NCBI GenBank assembly: GCA_964036295.1
Contig: OZ038472.1
Location: 6,346,001-6,410,000, forward strand
DNA from: Plumapathes pennacea
Taxonomy: Eukaryota; Cnidaria; Anthozoa; Antipatharia; Myriopathidae
Direction: 5' to 3'
Length of the DNA stretch: 64,000 nucleotides
A program made the position numbers and the translations under genes. The notes under the pieces are model-generated. The model had not been told where the DNA came from, did no database searches, and worked only from the letters and a program-made list of their open reading frames with translations. Below, one piece after another: positions 1 to 12,806 of this stretch; position 1 is the stretch's first letter, and each line of letters begins with the position of its first letter.

Positions 1-186
1 GATTTGTTATCTTGATTACCCACAAGTCGTCTGGATCCACTTTAAACTCTGAAGGCGGAGTTAAGTTAACTTTGTTTTCCTTTCCTTTGCCTTTGTTTTT
101 GGTTTTGTTTTTTTATATGAAAGAAGTTGAGACGATTGGTAGCCGGAATAAAATGTTTTTGTTTGACGTCGTAATTCTCGTCGCAG

Positions 187-3100
187 GTTTGGCAGGTGAT
201 GGTGGAGTCATGGACGGGCTGCGATCAGAACTGTCGGCCATTGTGGAGAGAAGTCGCATGGGCGACCGCAAGCAGCAGGAACTGGAGCAGATCATCACAA
301 AACTGGAGGACGAGGTGTCCAGATCGTCGTCACAGAGCATTCAGCTGGAGGAGCGACTAGCGGACAAGATGGCGCAGATCGCGTCCATGGAGAGTAAGCT
401 GGGGCAGAGGAATCTGCGAGTTGTCGACCTGCAGAAGGAACTAGAGGAGAAGATCACCGAGATCAACAACTTGCAGAGAGATGTAGGTCCCGTATGTAGA
501 TCCGCATGTAGGTCCCGGATATTAGGTCCCGGGTTTTGATTGAGTGTGAATGTTATTGGACTCTGACCTCTTTCCAAAATGTGCAATATTATCCGTGACT
601 ACAACAACGACAGCAGCATAACTGAAAAATAGCCGCAACCGTACAAACAGCCAAGACAACATTGGAAACAAATACTACCGTAAAACAGCTACAACACTTT
701 CAAGAAAAATAGACTATGTCAAAAAGAAATGACAACAGCAGCTATCAAAACAACCACAGCAACAACTGAGAAATCGCAACATTTTTAAGGATTCAGATTA
801 TTAGTTTTGCGAAGTATTTTATGCTTCTCCTCAGTTACGGCAGAAGACTTCCCAGTTTAACATGCTGGAGCGACAGTTGGAAGAGAAGAGGTCCGACAAC
901 TCTGCACACGTGGCCAGACTGAAAGAGTTACAGGAGGAACTGCAGGCGAAGGCGGGTCAACTGGGAGACATGCAGGGCTCACTAGAGGTCAAGGAGAACA
1001 CGGTGAAGGAAGCGAACACGCTGGTGGACAAGGTCAAGACACTGCACGTGGAACACTGCAAAGAACTGGAGCAGCAGATAGAAGAGGTGACGCAAAACAA
1101 CCGTCATTCTTTCTAAACACGCACACACACGATGTGATATAATACACAGCGCCGCGCAGTCGTATTTTTGATGTTTTCTTTTTGGCGGGGGGAGGGGAGG
1201 GGGGTTTCCCTTGTCCCCACAGTACAATTTTAATTTAAAATGAATTAGTTTTATATTAAATTACTTTGTTTTAGGTCCAGAACAGCCCAGGCAATACAAA
1301 TAGCCCTTCCATTTGTGTAAGGTCCCCATTTTCAACAGCATGCGCAAGCAAAGACACGTAGACGGATCTTGAAGTTGATTACTCTCGTGAAAAATATCGT
1401 TACATACAAAGAGAAGTTGTTTTCACCGTGCGTGATAGAGAATCCATTCTTAGGACAAGGAGGAACCCAACAGCTAAACGTTTAGCTATTGATTTCGTTG
1501 GCTACTTTCTAAATTGCTTTGTTTGTTTACAGTTACAACGAAAGTTCGAAGAAAAGAATGCCATGGTGATGCGGCTGGAAACCTCTCTTGCTGGTTGGTC
1601 ATGTTTTTCCAAATCGCTCGCACTTTGTAAATTTTTATAGGAGAACCCCGCTATTTCGAACTCTCAAGGGAAGCGAGAATTACTTCGAGAAAGTGGGGGA
1701 TCGAGATAGTGGGGTTCTACCAAGGGAAATCTCTACCAAGTTCATTTCCGAGGGAAATCGGATTCTGTTCGAGATAGCGGGGAGTTCGAGATAACCGAGG
1801 TCGAGATAGCGGGGTTCTACTGTACAGTAGACTACAGAAAGTAACCAGTAAAGACCTGTACACAACCATGCTGTACAGTAGGTTTACACAAGCTCTTTCA
1901 GTCCACAGAGCAACTTATAGTCTGCTCGCAGCCGTTTTTGTGGTCGCAACACCTGCACTAGGTGTTGCGACCACAAAAACCGCTACGAGCAGACTAAGCA
2001 ACTTAGTGTAAATAGATAAACGAGCAGGGCCCAGTTGTTGAAAGCCCGATTAGGCTAACCCTGGATTAACCAAATTCTTTACTCGATTTTGTGGCCAACA
2101 AACAAGCAAGAGTTCCAATAAAAGACCAGCTAAAATGCTTGTTCTAGCTCAAACCATATCGAGGCAGTCCTTAAATGAATGAAAAATTCTCATTTTTAGG
2201 CTAAACATTGACAGCAAATTTTAGACCTAATCCAGGATCAGCTTAATCGTACTTTGAACGACTGGGCCCATAACACTACATCTCCGTGGAAATACGTTTT
2301 TCGACCCTGCCATCAGCTTACTATTTTTTGCTGATGTCGTTTTCGGTCTTTTCATACTGATTCCGTATCATAGCCTCTAATAGAAGAAAGGCAAAATATA
2401 GAATGGTTTCAATTACTTTGGTCGACAGCCGCCCAACAGGAGCTCAGCTTGAAAAATGCCATGACTGAACAACTGGACAGAGCTCTACAAGAGCACAAGA
2501 AGCAGCTGGAATCGCGCAACCTGCAGTCACAGCAACACAACGACAAACTAAGGAACTTGGAGGAGCAGGCGGGACAGGCCACCAGCACGGTGCAGCGACT
2601 GGAGGTGTCGCTCGCGGAGTGTCGCAAAGAGATTGAGATGTACATCCGTCAGTTGGACGAGGCCAGGCGTACACACGAGGAGGAAGTAAGCGAAAAGGCG
2701 AACGAGGTGCGTACATCTGAGCCCGGACTCACTAAACTTTCGCACGGACGAAAATATTCCTTCCTATAGCTTACGCATACTATTTGTAAAGTCATACTTA
2801 CGAACATTTTCGTGTGCGTGAACGTTTAGTGACTCCTGGGACCGTATTCACATAACATTTTGTAGGAATGCTCATACAAATAAAAAGTTCGGAAGGGAGT
2901 TTCACTTTGTAACTGCCACTCACATGGCTTGCATGCAAAGCTACCAAAACTTTGTCGCGTCAAACCCTGGACTTTTCATATCGACGCGAAAAGTAGTCTT
3001 GCAAAACGGGTAGTCAAGTAAGCGAAATTTACGAACATTTTCGTTTGTACAAAAGTTTGGTGTTAGGTCCCAGCTCTATGGCTAACAATGTCACTAGTTC

Positions 3101-6100
3101 GTATTGTTTTTACTTTGTGAAAATAGAACACATTTCTGTTGTTTCTATATGGGTGATAGTATTTTGTGTGGCTACTTGACTGTAAAGAAAATGTTATTTT
3201 GTCCAGATAACTAGTGAACGTACTAAGTTGTTACGTGTACTTCCCGCTGTGTACTTGTGGCAACAACAAATAGAAATGTGCCTTCTCAAAAAGCAGTTTT
3301 TTGTGGAGGTTGAGACGAAACTGTGACTCAAGGCTTTTACAATGTTGCCGCTCCTCTATTTATCGGGAACTGTTTCAATTCATCAAAACCAAACGAATCC
3401 GTTGCAGATTTCTAAACTGGAGAAAGCCTTGCAGCAGACTTGCGCTGATCTGCAACAGAGAAGTGAGCAAGTGGCGCAGCTGGAAGAGGCTCTGTCCGTC
3501 CGTCAAAACCTCCTTCACAAAGAACAAGAGCGCGTGAAAGAACTGGAGGAGATGCGCGCTCACTTTCAACAGCAAGTGGCCGTGCTGGAACAGGAAATTC
3601 ACCAAGAAAGAACCACTGCCGAAGTAGAGGCAAAGAATTTAGAAATTCGGCTCCAAGAAGCTCGGGCTGACCTGGAAGATAGGACTCAGCAGATGACCGA
3701 CATGAACAGCACTTTACGTGGAGTACATAAAGACATGAAGCAGAGTTCGGCTAACATTGTGGAACTGGAGCAGCTTCTGCACCAGACTCGGACCCAGTGT
3801 GACAAGAAAACCGCGCAGATACAGAGTCTTGACCAGGCCCTCGGGGAAGCGCGGTCGCTCTTGGCCGAGAAGACAAAGCAAAACGAGGTGCTGGAAGATA
3901 GGTTGAAAGAGACCGAAGTCGATTTGGAAGAAAAATCCGGTCAAGTCACTCAGCTAGGTGATGAGGTAAGTATTGTTAATTCAGTGATTCTCCTTAGCGC
4001 TTTGGAAAGATATGTCAGTGAAAAATTAAGGAGAAGTGATTATTTATTAGCTTTCACCCGAGAAAGCTATTTTAAAATGCCAATTTCTCCTAAATGTATA
4101 TCTGACACATCTGTACTGAAAGAAAAGAGAAAATAAAAGTTGATCACAACACGACTTTTCGGACAGGTTTTGGGTTAAAAGAAGCTTTTGAGTTGGTCTT
4201 TGATCCAAATTTTTAGTTTGTTGGTCAATGTGTTGATAAGAGATTCACCCTGGAGTAGCACAGTAGAGGTTTGAAGAAGCAAATCTTGACTTCCGCCGAC
4301 TGGTTGGCGAGTATTTACCAATTCACTAGTCTGGCGGTCTTTTCAGTTCACTTGTTCAATAGTTCGTAAAGTGACGTCACAACTGAAATAATAGAGCGCT
4401 TTTCGGATGACTGTCGAAAACCAAAACCAAAGCAATCACAGAGCCAATCAATGAGGCCAGCAAAAACACATCAGACCAATTAGAAGTACGAGCAAAACCA
4501 AAATCAAGTAATTGCGATTGGTTTCACTAACCAATCAACAGTGCGAGAACACGCCATCGCAACTTGCTTTCTTGCATGAGAATATCGCAGCAAGGTTTTG
4601 CTTTTGCTCTTGATTGGCCAAGAATGTTGCTAAAGTTGTTAGGACCAATCGGATAGCGTAGCAAACGCAAAACCAAAGCAATCACACGATTAGTTTCGAC
4701 AGTCATCCAAAAAGTGCTCTATATAGTATAATCGGTTGTTCGGAATAACCCATCTGAAACTAGGCTACAGCTCTTTAGTGCTGAGATATGGATTCAAAAT
4801 GCTAATACTGAACTCTCCTATTTAGTAACTGCTATTGTATTTATCTTTTTTTTTTTCCTTCAGACGTCGAAGATTGAGAGTGAGCTTCAGGACACTATCT
4901 CTCAGCTGAAAAATCTCAAAGGAGTCTTGGAGTCCAGCCAACGGGCAGTGCAGGAGAAAGAAAAGAAAGTAGAGGAGCTAGACAAGCTGTTGAACAAGAG
5001 TATGGACGAGCTACAGCAGAAAGACAAACATTTACAGGACAAAGAGAGCAAGGTGGCAGAGCTAGATCAGACGCTGAGAGAGAGGCAGTGGGAACTCAAG
5101 CAGAAAACTGCACAGGTACTGAAACTTTAAAGTATTGCTGCTGACCAAGACACCGCGGAAATACTCTTTTCAGACGTGCGGCCGCCTTGCTTTTGAGTCA
5201 GCGGTTACTGCACAAAACCGTGGATTCAAGTGCAGATTTCGTAGTTCAATGTAACGCTCGTAAAACCTCAAGACTTCGCCAAGAAACTCAATACTTGTTC
5301 TCGATACTCAACTATAAGTTAGTTCAATGCATTTTCTATAACATAAGTTGTGCACGAGAAAAACAAGGGTGTACATGATGTGAAATTTTACCTCGAATTA
5401 TGAGAAGCTAGACAGCCATGGCGACGAACGCTGACCAACGGAAGTGACGTCAAGAAAGTATTTTCGAGGTGTCCTTAAATTATAAAGTACTGCTGCTGCC
5501 CAGCTCTAGATAAACGTCCTTGACGTCACTTCCGCTGCTCAGCGTTCGTCGCTGTTACTATCGATCTCTAACTCGAGGTAGAATTTTACATTGTGTGCAA
5601 GCTTCTTTTTCTTGTGCACAACATAAGTTATAGAGCGGGTTTCGGATGACTGTCGAAGACCAAAACCAAAGCAAGTACACCATCAATCACAGGGGCTGTA
5701 AGAAACATTTTCAATCAATCGGAAGCCACATTAATCCGCGCTTGGTTTTACTTTGAAAAAAAAAAAAAAAAATCAACAGTGCGAGAGCACGCCATCGACA
5801 CTTCCTTTCTTGCGTGAGAATGTATCGTAATCGGGTTGTGTTTTCACTCAGGTTGTACTTTTATTCCTGCAGGTGACGCAGCTGGATATCACTATGAAGG
5901 AGCACAAGAGTGAACTGCAGCAGAAAGTCATCGCTCTGGAACATTCTTTGAACCAGGCACGCTATGAGCTTAGTGAGCGGGCTGCGCAGGTAAGCGTGCA
6001 GAAACCTGTATTATCAAATGTACAACCTGTACAATCATGTGCACAAATCTGCACAATCACGTGCACAAACCTGTGCAATCACGTGCACAAACCCATACAA

Positions 6101-8505
6101 TCACGTGCACAACCAGTGTACAAAGAGGCAGGTGTTTTGCTCAAGGACCTTTGTCAGAAATGCAACCTCGGACATCCAGAAACCTTTATCAAAACAGTGA
6201 GATAGAAAAGACAATGTAATGTTTCAACGAACGAATTCAAATACATTTTGCCCCTTCCTTTCAAAGATCGCCGAGTTAAAAGCGAGACTGGACCAGAGCC
6301 AGGAGCAACTAAAGCAGAAAAGAACTCGAGTTGATCATCTGGAAAAGACAGTGAAACAGCAGCAACAGGAGTTAAAGAGAAGGACGGGACAACTAGCTGA
6401 CCTGGAAAAGGTGAGTTATACCATACCGCACTTTTGATAGTGCCATCCTATAACATACCGTGCTACAACATAATTATCTCGTTGCGTAGCGTACTGTACC
6501 ATACTATACCACATAAACCCATATTCTCACCTTCCATCACTGTTCTGTGCATTGTACAGATCTTTATGAAAAGCTATGCATACTAATCAGTGCGGCAACA
6601 AGTCTCTAATAAAAGGTAAATTACTTATTAAGAAGTGCACTGGTGACTCAAATGCTAAGCTCGGATTAGTTTGCACACTTGATTTTACAACCAATGGTAG
6701 GAAACATCAACTATTAATTACCAGTCAGTTGCAGTGCGCATGGCTTTATGATGGTCGACTAAATCTTACGTATGTTACAGGAGCTGGAGAAGTTGAAGAA
6801 GCGACGAGAGAATTCTGAGGAAACAAGTCAGGAGTTACGGCTGGCACGAGAACAGTTGCAGAATACAGTTAGTGTGAATTTGTCGTCCTTGTTTTCATTC
6901 CCATTCTTGTTTTGTTTTGTTTTGTTTTTGTTTATGTTTTTTTTTTTGTCGTTCTCTTTATTTGTCTTTTTCTTGTGAAGCAGTCATTTCTTATAAATGT
7001 GACACCAGCACAACAGCTTTCGACTCTCCAGCAAATTGCAATGATTTCAACAGCTCTGTAGGTGTCGGCCTTAGAAGGGTTAACACCCACTGTACCATGT
7101 ATCATCAAAAGTCGGAAAGAAATGTGGGAAACCTCGCTATTTATTTCTCGAATGTAAATACAAACCTCAGAAACGAGAAGCTCGAGCTCGCGAGATGTGA
7201 CTGAAACCAGAATGTCATAATGGGCTCTTTGCACGGTGCCGCCATCTTGGATTCGAAGCGAAGCTAACCTGGCACGAAATTCGCCAGACGCGGAACAAGA
7301 GAGTTTTCTTTCGCTCTAAGTACCAAGTCGTCCTCAGAGGAGATGCACATGTTTTATTTGGGGAGTTGCATGCACAAATTTCCAAGGTAACATTTTCAGT
7401 TTTGCCAGGTCAGCCTCGCTTTGAAGCTCGTGCCAGTTCCCGTGCAAAGAGCCCATTGAGCAAAATTGTCGGGTGTCTATATTAATTTATTGTGATTTGT
7501 GTTATGCAAGCGCTTCTTGTTTTTGTTTGTGCAGCACGCGGAGCTGATGGAGGCCCGCCGAGATTTACTCAAAGCCCAGCGGAGAGACCAGGAGTTGGTG
7601 CAAGAGTTAGACGATGCGCATGCGCTCTTGACTACTAAAGAGGAGGACTGCACCCGACTGGCTAAGGACCTAGGCAGTGCGCAGGTTCGGGAAGCTCAGG
7701 CGGAGGCGCGATGCGTGCAGGAAGTCAGGAAAGCGACGCAGCAGCACGAGCTCAAGGAAGCTTCGCAAGAACAGGAGGTGAGTTGACGACTGTGCACTGC
7801 TGTCGTAACTGCTGTGACGTAATCTAAGATGGCGACCCGGACACACGTTGCATCTTTAACATAGAATGGCATTTTTTATACAAAAGGCTGCTTATCTCGA
7901 AACATATCTTGAAAGCAATGACAGGCCCGAAACTCCTGCAGGGCGAAGGAGAATATCGTACTTCTAGCTTTTTAGTTATGTACAAGGAAAACGGGTCTTT
8001 CACACGATGTGAAATTCTACTTCAACGCTAAATCTGAACAGAAGGCTGGCAAACGTAATGCGAAGGCCCTGGGTGCGAGCCTGATGCTGGATAATGTAGT
8101 GCGGTGTGTTGACCTGGCCAAGGTAAAATGACTTGGAAAAACCTGACAGACGAAAAGCCCAGTATTAGCGCATTTTCAAACTGGCTTATAGTAGTAACCA
8201 ATCAGAGCGTGTGGTATATCTAGACTATCTATTTGTCTTCCACTTCAGATTCAGCGCCTGCAAGAGTCGCATGCCAAAATTCTAGCCAATCAGGAAGAGC
8301 ACAATGCCTCGCACCGTCTGGAGATTCAACGCTTGAGTCAGAAAGACAAGCGGCTAGATCAAGACTTATTGCACTTACAAGATGACAACGACAAACTAAT
8401 GGAGGACAACAAAAGCCTGGCATCTCAGCTCAGTCTGTACCACAACGAGGCCAAGTCCATGAACGAGACTCTGGTGATCAAGGAGGCCGAGGTATATACA
8501 CCATG

Positions 8506-8536
<31 letters not shown>

Positions 8537-10587
8537 TATATTCGTACTAATCTTATTCTAAATTATAGATAATTAAAGGATAAATAGATTTTGTACAAGT
8601 TTGCCTGAAAATAACCTAGGGTTCATCAAACCAGGTTCTTTACAGGAATACTTAAATATATAGGGTTCGAATAAAACATATTATATTGTATCAACCCTGA
8701 GCAACTACCTCTCATAGGTTTCCACCTCATTTAAGCGACCACCTTTTGCCCGAAGTCCCGATTGGTTCCTTGGTCTTATTTTTGCTATTAGGGCGCGTTT
8801 GTGTTGGTCTATTCCGGAATAGGACTAGCGATGCTGGTCGGTGAACCTCTTGGTTTGGAGCTGAATCGAGTTGACATGTATCGGTAGCTGTATTCAAAAC
8901 AGTCTGGAATGAATCGTCCCCAAAACGAGCAATTGTTTGGTCCAATTCAGCCTTGTTCTATTCGGTAATGACTCAAGCAAACGCAGCCTTAGTGATCATC
9001 TCGTGAAACACTAAGAGATGTAACGTGGCGTACAACGAGTTTTACAGTTGAAGTTGCTATTCAGTAAAGAAGAACGCTGTATATAATATGGGCTATGGCA
9101 TAAAGCTGGACCCCATTTGACCTCATTCAGACCTCCTATGGTGACAAGTTCCCGTGAACGGGTACCTTAATCTGAAAGAGTGATTGCTTGCGGGAGGTTC
9201 CACTGTACATTCAAACCAAAGTTCATTTATGACCCTACTTAGTTGTAACGCTCGGACATATTTTTACTCGTTCTTCCCAACAGTTTATTTATTTTTTGCT
9301 CCGTAGATCGCGAGACTGGAAGCGAAACTATCCGGCTATGAACGAGCAACGTTCGGCACCAAGTTTCACCCCGACGGGCTCCTCAGTTTGGGCGGTATGC
9401 GGTCTCCTAGGCACAGTGCGCATGCGCGACGTGTGACGTCCCCCAGGGTCCTGTCACGGTCATCTCACAACCCCATGAAAAAAAGTACCTCGGCTCAAAA
9501 CCTCCGCAACCTGTCAGACACCGGCTTTGCTCAACTTAATGGCAACACTGTAGAGAATGGCGAATACCCTTTGCCTGCTATTACTGTCAGTCAGTTGGAC
9601 CACAGCAAGGCTTCATTTCATAACGACGGGGACCGCTTCGACAGATTTGAAGGTCTGAAGCAAGATTCTCTCGACCTAAACCAGGAAACAGAACCAGTGT
9701 TGCTTAGCAGCCAGGCCAGTGACGTCAACACGACGCCCACGGGCATGGTAAGCCGGGAACAGTTGTCTCCGCCTCAGCGGCAGGTTGATGGTAGTACGGC
9801 TCCAGCGAGCAGCGGTGAAGATATCAGCTTTGAGGACCTTCATAGTCAAATGGACAAGAAGAAGAAAGCGCTTACTGGGTCACGTGGTACGCCGGGTGAA
9901 GCGCCCACACTGGATCCTGAAATATGGTGAGTTCACGTTCGGGTTGATGTCTTGCATTTCCTATCTCTGCGTTGCAGGATTCGGAGAGTCAGGAAATAAA
10001 AGTCTAAGAAAAGATGTAGAGTAAATTTAAGAGTTCGGATCAAGCTACAGGAAAGGTCTAAATTTCTGTTTAATGATAAGCCAAGTTTTACAATCGGTGT
10101 TTTGGTTTGGTTAGGTGATGTTTGTAACCTTTTCAACGCGATTGTGAGCAGGAAAGACTGATTTGAATCTGTTGGTAACCTTTTTTTATGTGTTTCTGAT
10201 GAGTAGGAACTCTCCGTTGGTGTCGTGCTCAAATTAAAGGGACCCTTTGAACCCCATTTCTATGCGCGCCAGGATATTCGTTTTTTCATACATCAACTAT
10301 TTGTGTTGTAAAATCAAAATTTTATTGTAGAAGAAAAAAGTCGTTTGATGTGCATCACAGAGACTTGATATAGCAAGACTAGACTTGATATAAACAAAAC
10401 CAGACTTGATAGTTTGTCACTTTTGGAAAAGTATACCATGTGCTATGTGTCCTGAAAAATGCCAAATCTTATGTGAGTTTTTATGTTTAACAGCCGCGCC
10501 AGTCTACAAGAAAGACTGAGAGTGAATGAAGTCAGAAGGAAAAACATCGACATGCAACTCCTCGAAATGCAGGGAATCGTGTCATGA
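187..10587 (+). CDS. Long coiled-coil protein (CCDC18-like), 3' part, 13 exons
   Basis: Exons read from open frames plus GT/AG borders: about 187-482, 835-1086, 1533-1593, 2429-2706, 3408-3965, 4864-5115, 5873-5989, 6267-6410, 6781-6867, 7535-7777, 8249-8491, 9307-9926 and 10494-10587 (stop TGA). They give about 1,080 residues in one continuous frame. Exons 1-11 encode almost pure heptad-type coiled coil rich in Glu, Gln, Lys and Leu. Exon 12 switches to a Ser/Pro-rich non-coiled tail, and exon 13 adds a short charged helix. Nearly all junctions are phase 0; exceptions are 3/4 (phase 1) and 12/13 (phase 2). The start of the first exon is uncertain (187 or 196), and the 5' end lies outside the window. 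No enzymatic motif is visible. A CCDC18-type centrosomal or cytoskeletal scaffold is my best family guess from the overall pattern, but other long coiled-coil families cannot be excluded. Introns are full of small foldback elements. Confidence 0.85.
1638..1822. mobile_element. pogo-type MITE
   Basis: Inverted ends GAGAACCCCGCTAT / ATAGCGGGGTTCTACTG are flanked by TA. Internal GAGATAGCGGGG repeats occur. The ends match the general look of pogo/Tigger (Tc1-mariner) elements. It lies in an intron of the coiled-coil gene. Confidence 0.65.
1918..1996. repeat. Long hairpin
   Basis: Arms of about 35 bases, containing GTTTTTGTGGTCGCAACACC and its complement, flank a five-base loop. A direct copy of the flank AGCAACTTA is present on both sides, suggesting a tiny inserted element. 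Confidence 0.7.
2027..2269. mobile_element. 243-bp MITE
   Basis: Inverted ends GGGCCCAGTTGTTGAAAG... and ...CTTTGAACGACTGGGCCC are followed inward by paired TTAACCCTGGATTA-like blocks. It lies in an intron and has no coding sequence. Confidence 0.65.
4391..4724. mobile_element. ~330-bp MITE, with a partial relative at about 5631
   Basis: Inverted ends ATAGAGCGCTTTTCGGATGA / TCATCCAAAAAGTGCTCTAT extend inward through GACTGTCGAAA. A related end (GAGCGGGTTTCGGATGACTG) begins at about 5635 beside the next element. Confidence 0.75.
5340..5632. mobile_element. ~290-bp foldback element
   Basis: The two halves pair over most of their length: AACATAAGTTGTGCACGAGA on the left with its complement on the right, and an inner pair GCGACGAACGCTGA / TCAGCGTTCGTCGC. 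It lies in an intron of the coiled-coil gene. Confidence 0.75.
6009..6116. repeat. ~22-bp tandem repeat
   Basis: About five copies of AATCACGTGCACAAACCTGT lie immediately after exon 7 of the coiled-coil gene. The unit contains the palindrome CACGTG. Confidence 0.85.
7219..7456. mobile_element. 238-bp MITE
   Basis: Inverted ends AATGGGCTCTTTGCACGG / CCGTGCAAAGAGCCCATT are separated by non-coding sequence. It lies in an intron. Confidence 0.75.
8504..8534. repeat. (CAA)n microsatellite
   Basis: About ten CAA units occur just after exon 11 of the coiled-coil gene. Confidence 0.9.
8791..8988. mobile_element. 198-bp PIF/Harbinger-type MITE
   Basis: The ends GGGCGCGTTTG and CAAACGCAGCC are imperfect inverted repeats flanked by TTA (8788-8790 and 8989-8991). 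Internal TTCCGGAATAG links it to the cluster at 22.4-23.2 kb. Confidence 0.72.
9307..9926 (+). CDS. Penultimate exon of the coiled-coil gene: Ser/Pro-rich tail
   Basis: This 620-bp exon is the largest of the gene. It starts after a CCGTAG acceptor and ends phase 2 at a GTGAGT donor. About 20 residues continue the coiled coil, then the sequence becomes low-complexity with many Ser, Pro, Asn and Thr and short basic stretches, as expected for a disordered regulatory tail. It is spliced to 10494-10587, which finishes the protein. Confidence 0.8.
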
Positions 10588-12459
10588 AGTCAACTTTGTG
10601 TGATCGGTGTTAGTCATCATTTCATCGAGTGTCAGACACATTTATATATTTGCTCGGTTCCGAATTAGCCTGGACAAATATATTTTTGTATTAGTGTAGA
10701 ATTTGTCGTAAATATAGCAAGAATAGTCACTATATCTTTCAGTGTATTGAAAGAAACTCACAAAATCACGTGAACTTTCACCAGTGCCGTTGTTAGATAG
10801 ATAAAGTCATAAGCAGCCCATATTACTGTAGTGTGTAAAACACTATTTTTGTTTGACAGTCGATTGGAAACATCATCATATAACAAATCCGGCTGTACTT
10901 ATTTCCAAGTTTTACAAATCTAATCTGTCATTTGAACCAACTGCGGTGTGTTAATAGATAAGACAAGTACAGCCTCATAAGATTTGAAGTAACTAGAGAC
11001 TTAAACTATTTCCAGGAAAATCCCATCATCTAAATGCACTGGGTTTTTTTTTGTTTTTTGTTTTTTTTTTTTTGTTTTTTTTTTTATGTGCATTGATTAG
11101 CAGTTGCTTTTGATCAAGCTAGCATATTTTTCTATTATTACTTACTATTTATTCTTTGGGTCAAATCCAGAATCGTATTCCCCCTCAAACTGGGAACTTG
11201 GCATTTAACAGAAGTAACAATCAAAATCGAGCAGAAACGAAGCTAAGCAAGCCATGTTTAGAATATCCGTCATAAAGTGCCGTTGTACAGAAGATTACGT
11301 CGGATTCGCTAGTAGTGACGACTAAGCTTGCGAAGCATCATGGTAGAGATCTAGTTTGTGTGGATGTTTTATTTTCAGATTTGTCCCAAACAACCATCAG
11401 TCTTTAAACAGGTAATATCACAAACTAGTATACTTATAGTTTGTTTTTGATGAAGTAGTAACTATTGTAGATGGAGGAATATTCGAATTGCTGTAATATA
11501 TTTTGTGACGAAAGATGATTTAAGGAAAAGGCAAATAAATGAATATGAGATTGGCTAACTTTCATTGCATGAGTCATCTTGTTAAAACCTAAACAAAAGC
11601 CACAACCTAAAAGTCTTCAGCAGAATTAGCTGGTATTCATAACGAGAGGGCATGAGTCGACAATTAATTGCATCGGAACACAACATCAGCAAAAGAATAA
11701 GCGGGAAATTTTGGTAAAAAGATGGAAGTGGTGACTTTAATGCATACCCAGAATACTGAAGTGAAATACCAAGTCAAAGCAGCGTCACCACTGAAACCTC
11801 GCCCATCCTCTTAATCGTCAGTTTCCGAGATTTACGTCTTGCATGATTGTTGCCGAAATGACTACGAACGCCTTTCATAATGCGTTTCAGTGACCCACTC
11901 GAAGAACTTCAACAACGTCTCCTTTTGACGCTGCTACAAAACTGTTCCTCCGTAAACAAAAACTAAGTCCGTGGAATTACCAGCAGGTATGCTCATTTGT
12001 GACGAAACATATCGTTTTTACTCGATAAGTATGTTACAGATCCACAGCAAATATTTTATGCCAATTTTTGCCAGCATTAACCGCTCAACTTCTCACTTTT
12101 GTTTCAATAGAAACCTGCGCCATCGGCATACTTTTTATTTTCACAAGTAAGCCTACTTGGTATTTAAAATTGGTTGTAGATTTATGTAACATTTTAAATT
12201 GATTTATGATTTTACCAAATATTGTTCTAAATTGGAAAAGTCGAGCAACTATTAAACCTGTCCACCAAAATAAAAATATAACACGAAATTCCTGGATTGT
12301 ATAACACATAGACGCGACATTCAAATATTTTCTTGACGCACAATCAACTGAAAGCATAAAATATTAGGGGTACTTTGACAAAAATTACAATGCAATCTCT
12401 CTTTCTCTAGTAATATTATAGCAGAATAATTACAGTCCCTCAGACAGTATACAGATTAC
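10588..12459. other. Convergent intergenic region, no gene seen
   Basis: This stretch lies between the stop codons of two convergent genes and probably contains both 3' UTRs. It holds a T-rich tract at about 11045-11085. On the minus strand there is an AATAAA (reverse of 12130-12135) that could serve the gene ending at 12460. No long open frame with codon structure is visible. Confidence 0.6.
11534..11539 (+). terminator. Candidate polyadenylation signal of the coiled-coil gene
   Basis: An AATAAA hexamer lies about 950 bases after the stop codon at 10587 with no further coding sequence between. It is a plausible 3' end for the transcript, but other A-rich hexamers occur nearby and no transcript data are available. 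Confidence 0.3.
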
Positions 12460-12806
12460 CTATTCTTCTTTACCAAACAACCATGCGTGCTCAGCACATT
12501 TTCTTTTCAACGATTCAACAATATCATTACTCCATTCGAACATGAAGACTTTGCCACTAAGAGTGATCCCTGTTTTCTGGGAAGAATTCTTCTTGATCTT
12601 GACCTGGGATGAACCGAGGAGAACCTTCTTGTTGAGTGGCAGGCGTGGGCATGCGCAGTCGGGGGAATCTTCATACGGGATACTCAAAACTGCCTTCCCT
12701 TCAGGCAACGAGAGCCCGGTGCTCTTCAGGACACTTTGGATATTCATGATGTATCTGGTGAGATTTCTGACTTCTTTGAGTCGTGCACTGACTTGACCGA
12801 CGATAA
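12460..12806 (-). CDS. Gene A exon 10: NTR (netrin-like, C345C) domain and stop
   Basis: The terminal exon of about 114 codons starts with an NTR-type beta strand (V-x-G-x-V-x-A-R) and carries a C-x-C-P-x-L motif followed by K-x-L-L-G. It ends with a C-terminal Cys-containing helix and a TAG stop at 12462-12460. NTR modules in WFIKKN, netrins and PCOLCE bind proteases or growth factors, so a binding role is a family inference. Confidence 0.82.
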
